Assembly: GCA_017433125.1 (NCBI GenBank)
Contig: JAFRHT010000050.1
Location: forward strand, 1-32,707
Length of the DNA: 32,707 nucleotides
Reading direction: 5' to 3'
Source: Solobacterium sp.
GTDB lineage: Bacteria > Bacillota_I > Bacilli_A > Erysipelotrichales > Erysipelotrichaceae
Of the stretch, positions 23,085 through 30,702 are shown one piece after another. The notes under the pieces were generated by a model, which had not been told where the DNA came from, ran no database searches, and saw nothing but the letters and a program-made list of their open reading frames with translations. How positions within the stretch are numbered: position 1 is the first letter of the stretch; each line of letters starts with the position of its first letter. Both the position numbers and the translations under genes were made by a program.

Positions 23085-23099
23085 TGTCTGTTCCTCTCT

Positions 23100-23678
23100 T
23101 TACAGCGGCATCAGCCAGGCCCGGCACGGGGCGCCGTCACTGCCGCCCAGGTTCAGCGGGGCTGCGTTCAGGAAGTATTTCCCGGCCGGCACATCCCTGA
23201 GGACAATTCCCTCCAGGATCACCACACCGGCCCCCAGCAGGATCAGGTGCACCTCCATCGGGGCGTTTTCCGGACCGACCGTCTGGCTCTCGTTGCCGAC
23301 CAGTTTCACCCCGGCGGCCGCAAACACCCGGGCAGCCGAAGCGGTAATGACCGCCTCCCCGGCGACCAGCAGCCGTTCAGCCCCGGTTTCCCGCAGGAAA
23401 CGCTCCGCGTCCGCCGCCGTGACCTCGCCGGCATGGCGCACGACATGACAAGGGCCGACAAAGGCATCGAGAGGTATCTGATCGATTGTCTTTCCGTCTT
23501 TCAGGAAGTGGTACGGCGCGTCCACATGGGTGCCGTTATGCGCGCACATGGAGAACGCCGTCACATTGCAGGGTGAACCCTCCGGGATGGCGGCGATTGT
23601 CTTCTTTTCCGGCACAGGATCCCCCGGCCACACCCGGCAGCCGAAGAGTTCCTGGGTAATATCGATTATCCTGTTCAT
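23100..23678 (-). CDS. Cyclase family protein (kynurenine-formamidase-like)
   Basis: 192 residues. The metal-binding HNGTHVDAPYHF motif (about residues 47-58) defines the cyclase/amidohydrolase family, which includes bacterial kynurenine formamidase and isatin hydrolase. The start MNRIIDITQELFGCRVWPGDP is also typical. It probably hydrolyses an amide or lactam, but the substrate is unknown; no tryptophan-degradation genes are adjacent. A GAGGTAAGG site precedes the ATG, and it starts 5 nt after the DUF1294 gene's stop. Confidence 0.88.
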   Translation of the reverse strand: MNRIIDITQELFGCRVWPGDPVPEKKTIAAIPEGSPCNVTAFSMCAHNGTHVDAPYHFLKDGKTIDQIPLDAFVGPCHVVRHAGEVTAADAERFLRETGAERLLVAGEAVITASAARVFAAAGVKLVGNESQTVGPENAPMEVHLILLGAGVVILEGIVLRDVPAGKYFLNAAPLNLGGSDGAPCRAWLMPL

Positions 23679-23683
23679 CTGCC

Positions 23684-23947
23684 TTACCTCACGAATTTCA
23701 GATACGCATACAAAGCAAGTTCCATGGCCAGGATCAGCGGGACACCATAACGGAACGCCGCTTTTCTGGTTTTATGATGAAAGATCCGCATTGCGGCCAG
23801 GGCGCCGGCCCCGCCGCCCAGCAGGGCCCCGGCAAGCAGCGTTTTTTCGCTGATCCGCCAGCCGCCGTGCGCTGCCTGGTGTTTGTCCCAGCCGTACAGC
23901 AGGAATACCAGGATGTTGACAGTCGCAAGATAATACCGCAGGCTCAT
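23684..23947 (-). CDS. DUF1294 membrane protein
   Basis: 87 residues. The family pattern YGWDKHQAAHGGWRISEKTL, then LLGGGAGALAAMRIFHHKTRK, is complete, with hydrophobic segments around it. The function is unknown; related domains are fused to cold-shock or nuclease domains elsewhere. The start overlaps the LRR gene's stop (ATGA), so translation is coupled. Confidence 0.92.
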   Translation of the reverse strand: MSLRYYLATVNILVFLLYGWDKHQAAHGGWRISEKTLLAGALLGGGAGALAAMRIFHHKTRKAAFRYGVPLILAMELALYAYLKFVR

Positions 23948-24882
23948 TCATCCTCCGGCCGGAAAACCGCCTGCAGAATCCGGCTGGTTCCGTAATCATC
24001 TTTCCACTCTGTTTCTTCTGCTGCCCGGCGGCCGTTTTCATACCATCCGGCAAAGACGTGCCCGGGCTGCGGCATGGCCTGGTACAGCTGTTCCCATTCC
24101 CCGGTTTCCTGCCACTGGGCATTGTAGACCGGGTTGAACCGCAGGCCGACATACCCGCCGTCCCCGGCAGTCAGTTCCAGCGGCATGCCCGCCTCATTCT
24201 GCGGCGCCAGGGCCCGGATGGTCTTCATGGGATTATGCATGGCGTTGAGATGCCGCAGTTTCGGGTTGGCCGTCGTATCCAGGGCCGTGATCCCATTATT
24301 GTGGCAATAGAAGTATTTCAGTTCCGGGCAGGCGGAAAGATCAATTTCCGTCAGCCGGTTGTCATTGACATACAGTTCCCGCAGTTCGACGTTCTGTCTG
24401 ACATCCAGTTCCTGAAGGATATTCCGGCCGGCATCGATGCCCAGGACCAGCGGCATTTCCGACACGTCCAGATGACTGATCCGGTTGTCCTGCAGGCCCA
24501 GAATCCTTATCTCCGGCAGATCCTGCAGAAAGATATCCTCAATCCGGTTATGGTACAGATCCACATACAGCAGATCCGCACAGCCGGACAGATCCAGCAG
24601 CCCGGACAGGTCACAGCTCCGCAGATAGATCTCAAAACGCTGCAGCGGATAAATATCCTCGTTGAAAATATGAATGCCGAAACCGATCAGTTTGCCCGCT
24701 TCCGCAACAATGCCGTACCGGGTCAGATCATCAGCGGCCTCTGCCGCCTCATAGCTCCGGCTGCGGTCCGTTTCGGCTGTCCGCCGGATGACTTTCCGGT
24801 ACCTGTCAATCTTCTCCCGGTTGCTGAGACCGGTCTCATCACGGTAAGCCAGAAACGCTTCCAGCTGCGCCATTTCCCTCAT
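23944..24882 (-). CDS. Leucine-rich-repeat protein with C-terminal Flg_new-like repeat, apparently cytoplasmic
   Basis: 312 residues. A helical, charged N-terminus (1-60) is followed by eight or so internalin-type leucine-rich repeats of about 21 residues, for example LREIYVNDNRLTEIDLS-like units between about 85 and 225. The end (GHVFAGWYENGRRAAEETEW) resembles the Listeria-Bacteroides/Flg_new repeat. Neither feature is paired with a signal peptide or anchor, so the product appears cytoplasmic, which is unusual for both domains. The ATG at 24882 has GGAGGG 7 nt upstream; ATG 24873 is an alternative. It heads the six-gene operon. Confidence 0.78.
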   Translation of the reverse strand: MREMAQLEAFLAYRDETGLSNREKIDRYRKVIRRTAETDRSRSYEAAEAADDLTRYGIVAEAGKLIGFGIHIFNEDIYPLQRFEIYLRSCDLSGLLDLSGCADLLYVDLYHNRIEDIFLQDLPEIRILGLQDNRISHLDVSEMPLVLGIDAGRNILQELDVRQNVELRELYVNDNRLTEIDLSACPELKYFYCHNNGITALDTTANPKLRHLNAMHNPMKTIRALAPQNEAGMPLELTAGDGGYVGLRFNPVYNAQWQETGEWEQLYQAMPQPGHVFAGWYENGRRAAEETEWKDDYGTSRILQAVFRPEDE

Positions 24883-24917
24883 TGGATATCCCTCCGGTGT
24901 TTTCTACAGTTTACCAT

Positions 24918-24948
24918 AAAAAGAAAATGGCACTGCATAGGCAGTGCC
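24918..24948 (-). terminator. Terminator of the COG4720-like S component gene
   Basis: Minus strand: GGCACTGC, 4-nt loop, GCAGTGCC, then ATTTTCTTTTT. A second hairpin, TGCTCATA/TATGAGCA (24950-24970), stands between it and the stop at 24982. Confidence 0.85.
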
Positions 24949-24981
24949 GTGCTCATAAGGGGTATGAGCAGGAAGGGATAC

Positions 24982-25575
24982 TCAGTATTTCGGGGCAATC
25001 TTCTTCAGCGTATCATTATTCTTCAGACGTTTCCGGACAGCGATGTACAGCAGTGACGCAATGATCACCGCGATAACCGCGTTCGTAAAGGTTGTTATGG
25101 CGTTGAACTTGGCCAGTTTTTCCGCTGCCTGGGCCGGCGCACCGAGGATGTATGCCGTGTAGAAATAGGAGAAAATGGGTTCCCCGATGCAGTTGAACAG
25201 CATGCCCATGGCTGAGGAGATAAATACGGCTCTGGTCAGCTTCTTTCCGTCTTCCAGATGATTGATCTTGAAGATCTTGTGGGCAAACAGGCCGGTCACA
25301 ACCCCGATCATGGTCTTCAGGATAATGGTCTTCGGCGCTACGGTGATATAGAGGGGATCGAGGACATCACCGATACCCATGCCGATGGCTCCGGCAATCC
25401 CGCCGGTCAGCCCGCCCAGCATCAGCGCAGCCAGCACGGTGAATGTATTGCCTAAATGGAAAGCGGTGTATCCTCCCGGGGTAGGAATGTTGATTTTTAG
25501 ATAAGTAAATGATACATAGGCCAGCGCCGCCATGAGTGCCGTAACACTCAGCCGCAGAATACGATTGTCACGCAT
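24982..25575 (-). CDS. ECF transporter S component (COG4720-like)
   Basis: 197 residues and about six membrane segments. LAYVSFTYLKINIPTPGGYTAFHLGNTF and GIGDVLDPLYITVAPKTIILK match the ECF S-component group that includes predicted HmpT/PdxU2-like vitamin transporters. It would bind a vitamin precursor and use shared ECF ATPases encoded elsewhere. The ATG at 25575 has AAAGGGGG upstream. A MocR-type regulator is encoded directly above it, and MocR regulators often control vitamin B6 genes, so pyridoxine is a reasonable guess. A hydroxymethylpyrimidine substrate cannot be excluded. Confidence 0.82.
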   Translation of the reverse strand: MRDNRILRLSVTALMAALAYVSFTYLKINIPTPGGYTAFHLGNTFTVLAALMLGGLTGGIAGAIGMGIGDVLDPLYITVAPKTIILKTMIGVVTGLFAHKIFKINHLEDGKKLTRAVFISSAMGMLFNCIGEPIFSYFYTAYILGAPAQAAEKLAKFNAITTFTNAVIAVIIASLLYIAVRKRLKNNDTLKKIAPKY

Positions 25576-25600
25576 ATGAATTCCCCCTTTGCTGTGTGCG

Positions 25601-25629
25601 ATTACAATATAACTGTCTTCTGATGTCAA
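25601..25629 (-). promoter_or_regulatory. Promoter of the COG4720-like S component gene
   Basis: Minus strand: TTGACA (25624-25629), exactly 17 nt, TGTAAT (25601-25606). The -35 overlaps the T run of the upstream terminator. The spacer contains ACA-GTTATAT-TGT, a possible half-symmetric site. Confidence 0.8.
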
Positions 25630-25654
25630 AAAAATATCCAGTTTCGGATATTTT
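25629..25654 (-). terminator. Terminator of the MocR-type gene
   Basis: Minus strand: AAAATATCC, 6-nt loop, GGATATTTT, then further T. Its tail runs into the TTGACA of the next promoter. Confidence 0.85.
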
Positions 25655-25666
25655 TATATAACCAGA

Positions 25667-26752
25667 TCAGCCTTTCTTTTTCTGCCGGCGGATTCTGCGC
25701 ACCCGGTTGATATGCCGTTCAAAGTCCCCGCTGTTCAGCAGTTCCGCCAGGACAATCTGCTCGAAAACAGGCACCGTGCAGGAGTAAAAACCGACGTTTC
25801 CTTCATATTGTTCCAGCAGGGCCGGGGGCAGGACCATATAGCCGGCCCGGATCGCCGGGGAAACCGACATCGTAAAGGAATTGACATAGACCACAGTCCG
25901 CTCCGGTTCCAGAGAGAACAGCGTATCCTCTGTCTTGGTCAGGCTGCTGAATTCCGAGTCGTAGTCATCCTCGATGATCACCGCGTTCCGCTCAAGCGCC
26001 CAGTCAACATACTCCCGCCGTTTGGAAGCTGTCGCCGTGATCCCGGTCGGATAGCTGTTGTACGGCGTCACGTGCAGCACCGAAGCAGGCGTGCGCTCCA
26101 GTTCACTGGTCAGCACCCCGTCCGGCCCCATCTTCAGGAAATCAATCCGGGCCCCGTTGCCCTTGTAGACCTTCTCGATCTTCTCAAACGAAGGGCTTTC
26201 CAGGCCATAGATCCGGCTGCGGCCAAACATCTGTATAATGATGCCGTACATGTATTCCGAACCGGAACCGATGACAATCTGCTCCGGACTGACATAGATG
26301 CCGCGGCTTCTGGCCAGATACCCCGCCAGGGCCTGCCGCAGTTCCGTCGTGCCGTATTCCGGGCTGCGGTCCATGATTCTTTCGTCATAGACGGAAATGA
26401 CCTTGCGCATGGTGCGGGCAAAGACAGAGAAAGGAAACGCTTCATCCTCATCCCGGCCCTGCGGCAGGCTGACTGCGGTCATCTGCCGGGCCGAAGCGAC
26501 AGAGAATGTGTCTTTCGGACGGTACGTAACAAACACCCCGCTGCGCTGCCGGGCCTCAACATAGCCTTCGTCCGCGAGAATATTGTAGGCATGCTGGACC
26601 GTGATCACACTGACCCCGGTTTCCTCTGCCAGCAGACGCTTCGAGGGCAGCCGGCTGCCATGCGGAAGAACCCCGCCGGTGATATCCTCCCGGATCTGCC
26701 GGTACAGCTGCAGATATGCCTTTCCCTCTTCTTTCGATACAATATATTTCAT
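25667..26752 (-). CDS. MocR-type regulator (GntR HTH plus aminotransferase-like domain) with Met in place of the PLP lysine
   Basis: 361 residues. A GntR winged helix (about 10-75, LPSKRLLAEETGVSVITVQHAYNILADEGYV) is fused to an aminotransferase fold (about 110-345). PLP-site elements are present (GSGSEY near 163, HVTPYNSYPTG near 227 and EDDYDSEF near 261), but the segment normally SFSK..SP..R.GYM reads SFTMSVSPAIRAGYM, with Met295 (25868-25870) where the internal-aldimine lysine should be. The protein also ends near RRIRRQKKKG, about 100 residues earlier than most MocR proteins. It sits just above an ECF S component gene, its likely target. The ATG lacks a Shine-Dalgarno and follows TTGAAA-17-AATAAT, so a leaderless transcript is likely. 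Confidence 0.85.
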   Translation of the reverse strand: MKYIVSKEEGKAYLQLYRQIREDITGGVLPHGSRLPSKRLLAEETGVSVITVQHAYNILADEGYVEARQRSGVFVTYRPKDTFSVASARQMTAVSLPQGRDEDEAFPFSVFARTMRKVISVYDERIMDRSPEYGTTELRQALAGYLARSRGIYVSPEQIVIGSGSEYMYGIIIQMFGRSRIYGLESPSFEKIEKVYKGNGARIDFLKMGPDGVLTSELERTPASVLHVTPYNSYPTGITATASKRREYVDWALERNAVIIEDDYDSEFSSLTKTEDTLFSLEPERTVVYVNSFTMSVSPAIRAGYMVLPPALLEQYEGNVGFYSCTVPVFEQIVLAELLNSGDFERHINRVRRIRRQKKKG

Positions 26753-26760
26753 CTGGTTAT

Positions 26761-26789
26761 ATTATTCTATGCCGGACATGTCTTTTCAA
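26761..26789 (-). promoter_or_regulatory. MocR gene promoter, near-leaderless
   Basis: Minus strand: TTGAAA (26784-26789), 17-nt spacer, AATAAT (26761-26766), then 8 nt to the ATG at 26752. No Shine-Dalgarno fits in the gap. Confidence 0.55.
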
Positions 26790-26807
26790 GCAGATCACCC
26801 GGCAGAG

Positions 26808-26831
26808 AAAAAACAGGAGGTTTCCCTCCTG
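26808..26831 (-). terminator. Terminator of the MFS exporter gene
   Basis: Minus strand: CAGGAGG, loop GAAA, CCTCCTG, then TTTTTTC. Confidence 0.92.
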
Positions 26832-26839
26832 CCTGTGTC

Positions 26840-28054
26840 TTACTTTGTATAGATACCCCTGGCTTTGAGCTGCCGGTAGTTGATCATTGTGAAGACCGCT
26901 GCCGCAATGAGCAGGGCCCCGAAGGTCAGGAACGCGTAGTCCGGATTGATGTCAAACAGCAGGCCCGCGAAGGTCGGCCCCAGCATCATGCCCAGGCTTC
27001 TTGCCGTGTTGTAGAGACCGGCCACCGCCCCTTTGGATGATTCGTCGTCATTCTTGAGCATGACGGACTGCTGCAGGGGCAGGTAGATCGCGTAGAAGGC
27101 ATAGTAGATCAGCGCGAAGGCCAGCACGCCGGTCGTGGAGGCGGACAGCACCATCGCGATGATTGCCGCCCCGGACAGGGCCAGTGACCCGGCCAACCCC
27201 TTCGAGATGTTCATCCGGCGCACAATCCACATGGAAACCGTCATATTCATGACCAGCGACACCACGCCGACCACGGCTTTGAAGAGTCCGGAGGAAGACG
27301 GCGCGAAGTTGAACTTGGCCCGCAGGAAGTAATTGAAGTTCTGATCAAAGCCCGTCGACGAGAACATGGACAGGAATGCCGAGATCAGGAAGATCGTGAT
27401 GGCAATGTTGATCAGCTTTGAACTGTCAATAATCGAGGTGAACGGGTTGACATCCCGGACGGTCAGTTTCTCACTGCTCTTCTCAAATCCTTCGTGCTCC
27501 CGGATGAAGAAGAACGTCGTCAGGGCCAGCACCAGCAGGACCCCGGCCTGACTGTAGAATGAATAATATAGATTGACATCCCCGATCAGGCCGCCGATGA
27601 GGAACCCGAACGCCCCGCCGATACTTGTAATGGACGCATGCATGACCAGCAGCTTTGATTTTTCTTCGGAGGTCGCGCCCCGCATGCTGGTCAGATAGGC
27701 CATGGAACCGACCTGGGTGGCACTGACGGTCAGGCCGCCGATAAACCGGCCCAGAACCACCAGGTGCCAGCTCTTTGCCAGGGAAAAGATAATCGCGGAA
27801 AGACCGTAGCCGAGATACCCGTATACCATGGAGCGGGCATATCCCATGCGGTCGCCCAGCCGGCCCCAAAGGGCACTGGTAATGAACTGGCCCAGGGCCA
27901 TGGCCGCAAACGCAAAGCCGAACATTGAACTGGAGCAGTTGATCATCTGCAGGAAGGCAGGTGTCACCGGATGGACAAAATTGGAGCACATGGAAAACCC
28001 GGCATAGACAAAATAGAACAGTGCCAGATGGTATTTACGGATCAGATCAAGCAT
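26840..28054 (-). CDS. Major facilitator superfamily transporter
   Basis: 404 residues with twelve predicted helices. The motif-A region GRLGDRMGYARSMVYGYLG (about residues 63-81) and the second-half equivalents identify the MFS, most like drug/sugar efflux pumps. The substrate is unknown. I use ATG 28054, preceded by GTGGGGAAT; a GTG at 28066 is in frame and would add four residues. It is a single-gene unit between a weakly defined promoter and a strong terminator. Confidence 0.9.
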   Translation of the reverse strand: MLDLIRKYHLALFYFVYAGFSMCSNFVHPVTPAFLQMINCSSSMFGFAFAAMALGQFITSALWGRLGDRMGYARSMVYGYLGYGLSAIIFSLAKSWHLVVLGRFIGGLTVSATQVGSMAYLTSMRGATSEEKSKLLVMHASITSIGGAFGFLIGGLIGDVNLYYSFYSQAGVLLVLALTTFFFIREHEGFEKSSEKLTVRDVNPFTSIIDSSKLINIAITIFLISAFLSMFSSTGFDQNFNYFLRAKFNFAPSSSGLFKAVVGVVSLVMNMTVSMWIVRRMNISKGLAGSLALSGAAIIAMVLSASTTGVLAFALIYYAFYAIYLPLQQSVMLKNDDESSKGAVAGLYNTARSLGMMLGPTFAGLLFDINPDYAFLTFGALLIAAAVFTMINYRQLKARGIYTK

Positions 28055-28149
28055 ATAATTCCCCACAGCTGCATAAACGCAACATAAAAGGTATACGCCA
28101 TTCTTTTCTTTTATGTCAATTCATATAATCAGAAACCGCTGTCTGATCT

Positions 28150-28692
28150 TCACCTGTCTGCCGGCCGGCGCAGGTTGCTTTTCATCTTGTAGCAGTTGAC
28201 TGTGACTTCCTCCGGCTTGGCAGCTGAGAGAACCCGCTTTTCGGAATAATCATAGATAAAGCCGGTCTTGCGGATCACTTCCCGGCTGGCCGAGTTGCGC
28301 ACATCCGCCTCAATGAGGATCTTTTCGAATCCCTCCGCAAACAGATAATCCGTGACCGCCCGGCAGGCTTCGGTCATATAGCCCTGATTCCACCAGGCCT
28401 TCCCGAGCACATAGCCGATCACCGGGAAATCTTCCTGCCAGCCGACTACGTCAATCATGCCTGTCAGGGTTCCTGTTTCCTTCTCCTCAATGCCCCAGCG
28501 GTATGTACGCGCATCTCCGTATTCCCGCAGCCAGCCGGCCAGAACCGCTTCCGTAACCTGCACGGATTCATGCGGGTTCCAGGTAAGAAAGCGGGTCACT
28601 TCCGGGTCATTGGCCCAGTTGCTGAAGATGGCTGCCGCATCCGCGGCCTGCAGTTTCCGCAGTTTCAGACGATTCGTTTCCAGTTCCTTCAT
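28150..28692 (-). CDS. GNAT-family acetyltransferase (RimJ/RimL type)
   Basis: 180 residues. ETNRLKLRKLQAADAAAIFSNWANDPEVTRFL and later IGYVLGKAWWNQGYMTEACRAVTDYLF are typical of ribosomal-protein-type GNATs. The acetyl-CoA loop is less canonical (WWNQGYMTEA) but complete. It probably acetylates a protein N-terminus or an amino compound. A GGGGAAATGAT site precedes the ATG. Its ATG follows the glycosylase stop by 1 nt, so the two share an mRNA. Confidence 0.9.
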   Translation of the reverse strand: MKELETNRLKLRKLQAADAAAIFSNWANDPEVTRFLTWNPHESVQVTEAVLAGWLREYGDARTYRWGIEEKETGTLTGMIDVVGWQEDFPVIGYVLGKAWWNQGYMTEACRAVTDYLFAEGFEKILIEADVRNSASREVIRKTGFIYDYSEKRVLSAAKPEEVTVNCYKMKSNLRRPADR

Positions 28693-28693
28693 A

Positions 28694-29344
28694 TCATTTC
28701 CCCTGTTTCTTTTTCGGTGCGTAATCCTTCAGCTCCGGCAGTGCCCCGGCCGCGGCTTTCCAGAAGTACAGGCTGGCAATCGAGCAGTACGGTGAGAAGC
28801 GGCGCCGGTATTTCTCAAACAGCTTCCGGTCAATCTTCCGGTGGTGATAGACCATGCGCAGGCCCCGCTGCACGGCCAGGTCATCATACGCAAAGATATC
28901 TTTCCGGCCAAGCGCGAACAGCAGGATCATCTCCGCCGTCCATACGCCGATCCCTTTCAGCCTGCTGAGGGCCGCGATCGCTTCCGCATCGCTCATGGCT
29001 GCCACCGCGGCCAGGTCAAACTGCCCGCTGACAACCTGCTCCGTAAAATCGAGGATATACTCTGCTTTCCGGAACGTCATCCCGCAGGCCTGCAGTTCTT
29101 CCCGGCTGAGCGTGTGCACATTTTCCGGTGTAACGCTGCCCAGTTTTTCCTGCAGGCGGTTCCAGACGGTTTTCTGGGCGGCCGAAGAGATCTGCTGGCC
29201 GATGATATGGTGCACAACCGAGCTGTACAGGTCGTCATCCATGGGCCGGTCTATATGCCCGATGCAGTCAATGACCGCGGCCAGCCGCTTGTCTTTCCGT
29301 TTCAGGTATTCGGTTTCGGTTTCCCCGTACTGTACAAATTTCAT
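28694..29344 (-). CDS. HhH-GPD DNA glycosylase, 3-methyladenine (AlkA) type
   Basis: 216 residues. The helix-hairpin-helix is LKGIGVWTAEMILLFALGRKD (about residues 129-149), and the catalytic Asp155 is in AYDDLAVQRGL. The first half (SSVVHHIIGQQISSAAQKTVW) is the usual AlkA-like region. It should excise alkylated bases, leaving an abasic site. No Fe-S cluster motif is present, unlike MutY/Nth. The ATG at 29344 lacks a good Shine-Dalgarno (only AAAAGA). It is followed directly by a GNAT gene. Confidence 0.92.
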   Translation of the reverse strand: MKFVQYGETETEYLKRKDKRLAAVIDCIGHIDRPMDDDLYSSVVHHIIGQQISSAAQKTVWNRLQEKLGSVTPENVHTLSREELQACGMTFRKAEYILDFTEQVVSGQFDLAAVAAMSDAEAIAALSRLKGIGVWTAEMILLFALGRKDIFAYDDLAVQRGLRMVYHHRKIDRKLFEKYRRRFSPYCSIASLYFWKAAAGALPELKDYAPKKKQGK

Positions 29345-29351
29345 AGCAGTC

Positions 29352-29379
29352 TTTTAAGAAAACCCGTATCCGGGTTTTC
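29352..29379 (-). terminator. Terminator of the PLP decarboxylase gene
   Basis: Minus strand: GAAAACCCG, loop GATA, CGGGTTTTC, then TT; a T-rich tail embedded in the stem. It lies just past the stop at 29384. Confidence 0.8.
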
Positions 29380-29383
29380 GTTG

Positions 29384-30574
29384 TTATTCTGTTTCGTACC
29401 CGGTATCCGTCTTCAGATACTGTTCCGGAATACTGTGGCTGGAGAAGAACTGCGGCGACAGCGGGAAGGCATAGCTGCCGGCATTGGTAACGGCAACGAT
29501 GTCCCCGATTTCCGCCTTGTTCATGGTGACGCTGTTCTTGATGACATCCAGCGCCGTGCACAGGCTGCCGACCACACTGACGGTCTCCTGTTCCGCGCTG
29601 TCATTGAGCACTTTCACTTCAAACTCATTGCTGTTGGTATACAGCGGTTCCATGCCCGGCACCGGCTGGCCCTTGGCCACATTGTTCACCAGGCTCGCAA
29701 TCGCCGGCCGCAGGAAGGAGTTCATGCCGTTGGGCACGATCAGGTAGGTCACGCCATGGGATGTCTTCTTATCCACGACACGGGTGTAATATGTGCCGGC
29801 ATGGCAGACGACAAACCGGCCGGTTTCAATCAGCAGCCTGGCCTTCAGATCCAGGTTGAGTTCCATCAGTTCCGTGCTCTTTTCCCGCAGTTTCGCCAGA
29901 TCCACCGGTGTTTCCTTAACGTGGTCATAGACAGTGCCGATGCCGGAGCCGAAGTTGACAAACTCCATGTCCGCCCCGCATTCTTCCCTGAGCATGACCG
30001 CGGTCTTCATCGTATCAATGTAATACTGGCCGATCGTCTCCGCGTCCAGCACCTGGGAGCGCAGATGCACATGCATGCCGGCAATCCGCACATCCGGGCA
30101 TTCACCAATGACCTTCTTCAGTTCATCCAGCTGTTCGAGATCCACCCCGAATTTGCTGGGGCCCTGCGTGCCTGAACCCATGACATACAGCGGATGGACG
30201 CGCAGGCCGACGGTGACTTTTTCACCCTTTTCCGCCGCGATTTTCTGAATCAGCTTCAGTTCATTCAGACTGTCGGCCACCAGGACGCATTTACCCCAGG
30301 CATTGCGCAGATCCTTTTCGCTCTTGCCCGGGCAGGAGTAGTAGATATCTTCCTTTTTCATCCCGCAGGCCAGGCTTTCCTCCACCTCGCGCCAGGAGGC
30401 CGCATCCGCGCCGAAGCCATGGCCGGCAATGGTCCTGACTACCGGCACAAACGGATTGGCCTTGATGGAATACAGGAAGTCAAAGCCCGGAAGTTCCCGT
30501 TTCAGTTCTTCACAGGCATCATCAATTGTCTTTTTATCGTATATATAGCAGGGGACAAGATCTTTCAGTTCCAT
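29384..30574 (-). CDS. Fold-III PLP-dependent decarboxylase (DapDC/ODC family)
   Basis: 396 residues, an alanine-racemase-like barrel plus beta domain. The PLP lysine is Lys38 (FLYSIKANPF). Other landmarks are HVHLRSQ, the glycine-rich FVNFGSGIG, IETGRFVV and the second-subunit Cys in GSLCTALDVI. These fit the diaminopimelate/ornithine/carboxynorspermidine decarboxylase group; the substrate cannot be decided. No lysine- or polyamine-pathway neighbour is present, so assignment to lysA would be unsafe. A GAGGAAC site precedes the ATG. It stands alone between hairpins. Confidence 0.85.
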   Translation of the reverse strand: MELKDLVPCYIYDKKTIDDACEELKRELPGFDFLYSIKANPFVPVVRTIAGHGFGADAASWREVEESLACGMKKEDIYYSCPGKSEKDLRNAWGKCVLVADSLNELKLIQKIAAEKGEKVTVGLRVHPLYVMGSGTQGPSKFGVDLEQLDELKKVIGECPDVRIAGMHVHLRSQVLDAETIGQYYIDTMKTAVMLREECGADMEFVNFGSGIGTVYDHVKETPVDLAKLREKSTELMELNLDLKARLLIETGRFVVCHAGTYYTRVVDKKTSHGVTYLIVPNGMNSFLRPAIASLVNNVAKGQPVPGMEPLYTNSNEFEVKVLNDSAEQETVSVVGSLCTALDVIKNSVTMNKAEIGDIVAVTNAGSYAFPLSPQFFSSHSIPEQYLKTDTGYETE

Positions 30575-30702
30575 ATTCAGGTTCCTCTTTTCTTCTTTTT
30601 CATTTTACACATTTTATATGCCATGAATACAGCCGGTTCTGCCTTCCGCCGGCCCGGCAGCGGTATATCAAAGCAGCAAACTGGAATGATCCGCCCCTGC
30701 GC

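Noticed and set aside
25712-27040. Long plus-strand open frame opposite the MocR and MFS genes
   Set aside because: It spans the stop of one gene, a promoter and a terminator, so it is composition-driven; high GC gives long antisense frames.
28841-30175. Long plus-strand open frame opposite the glycosylase and decarboxylase genes
   Set aside because: It crosses two real minus-strand genes and the terminator between them, and its product has no recognisable pattern.
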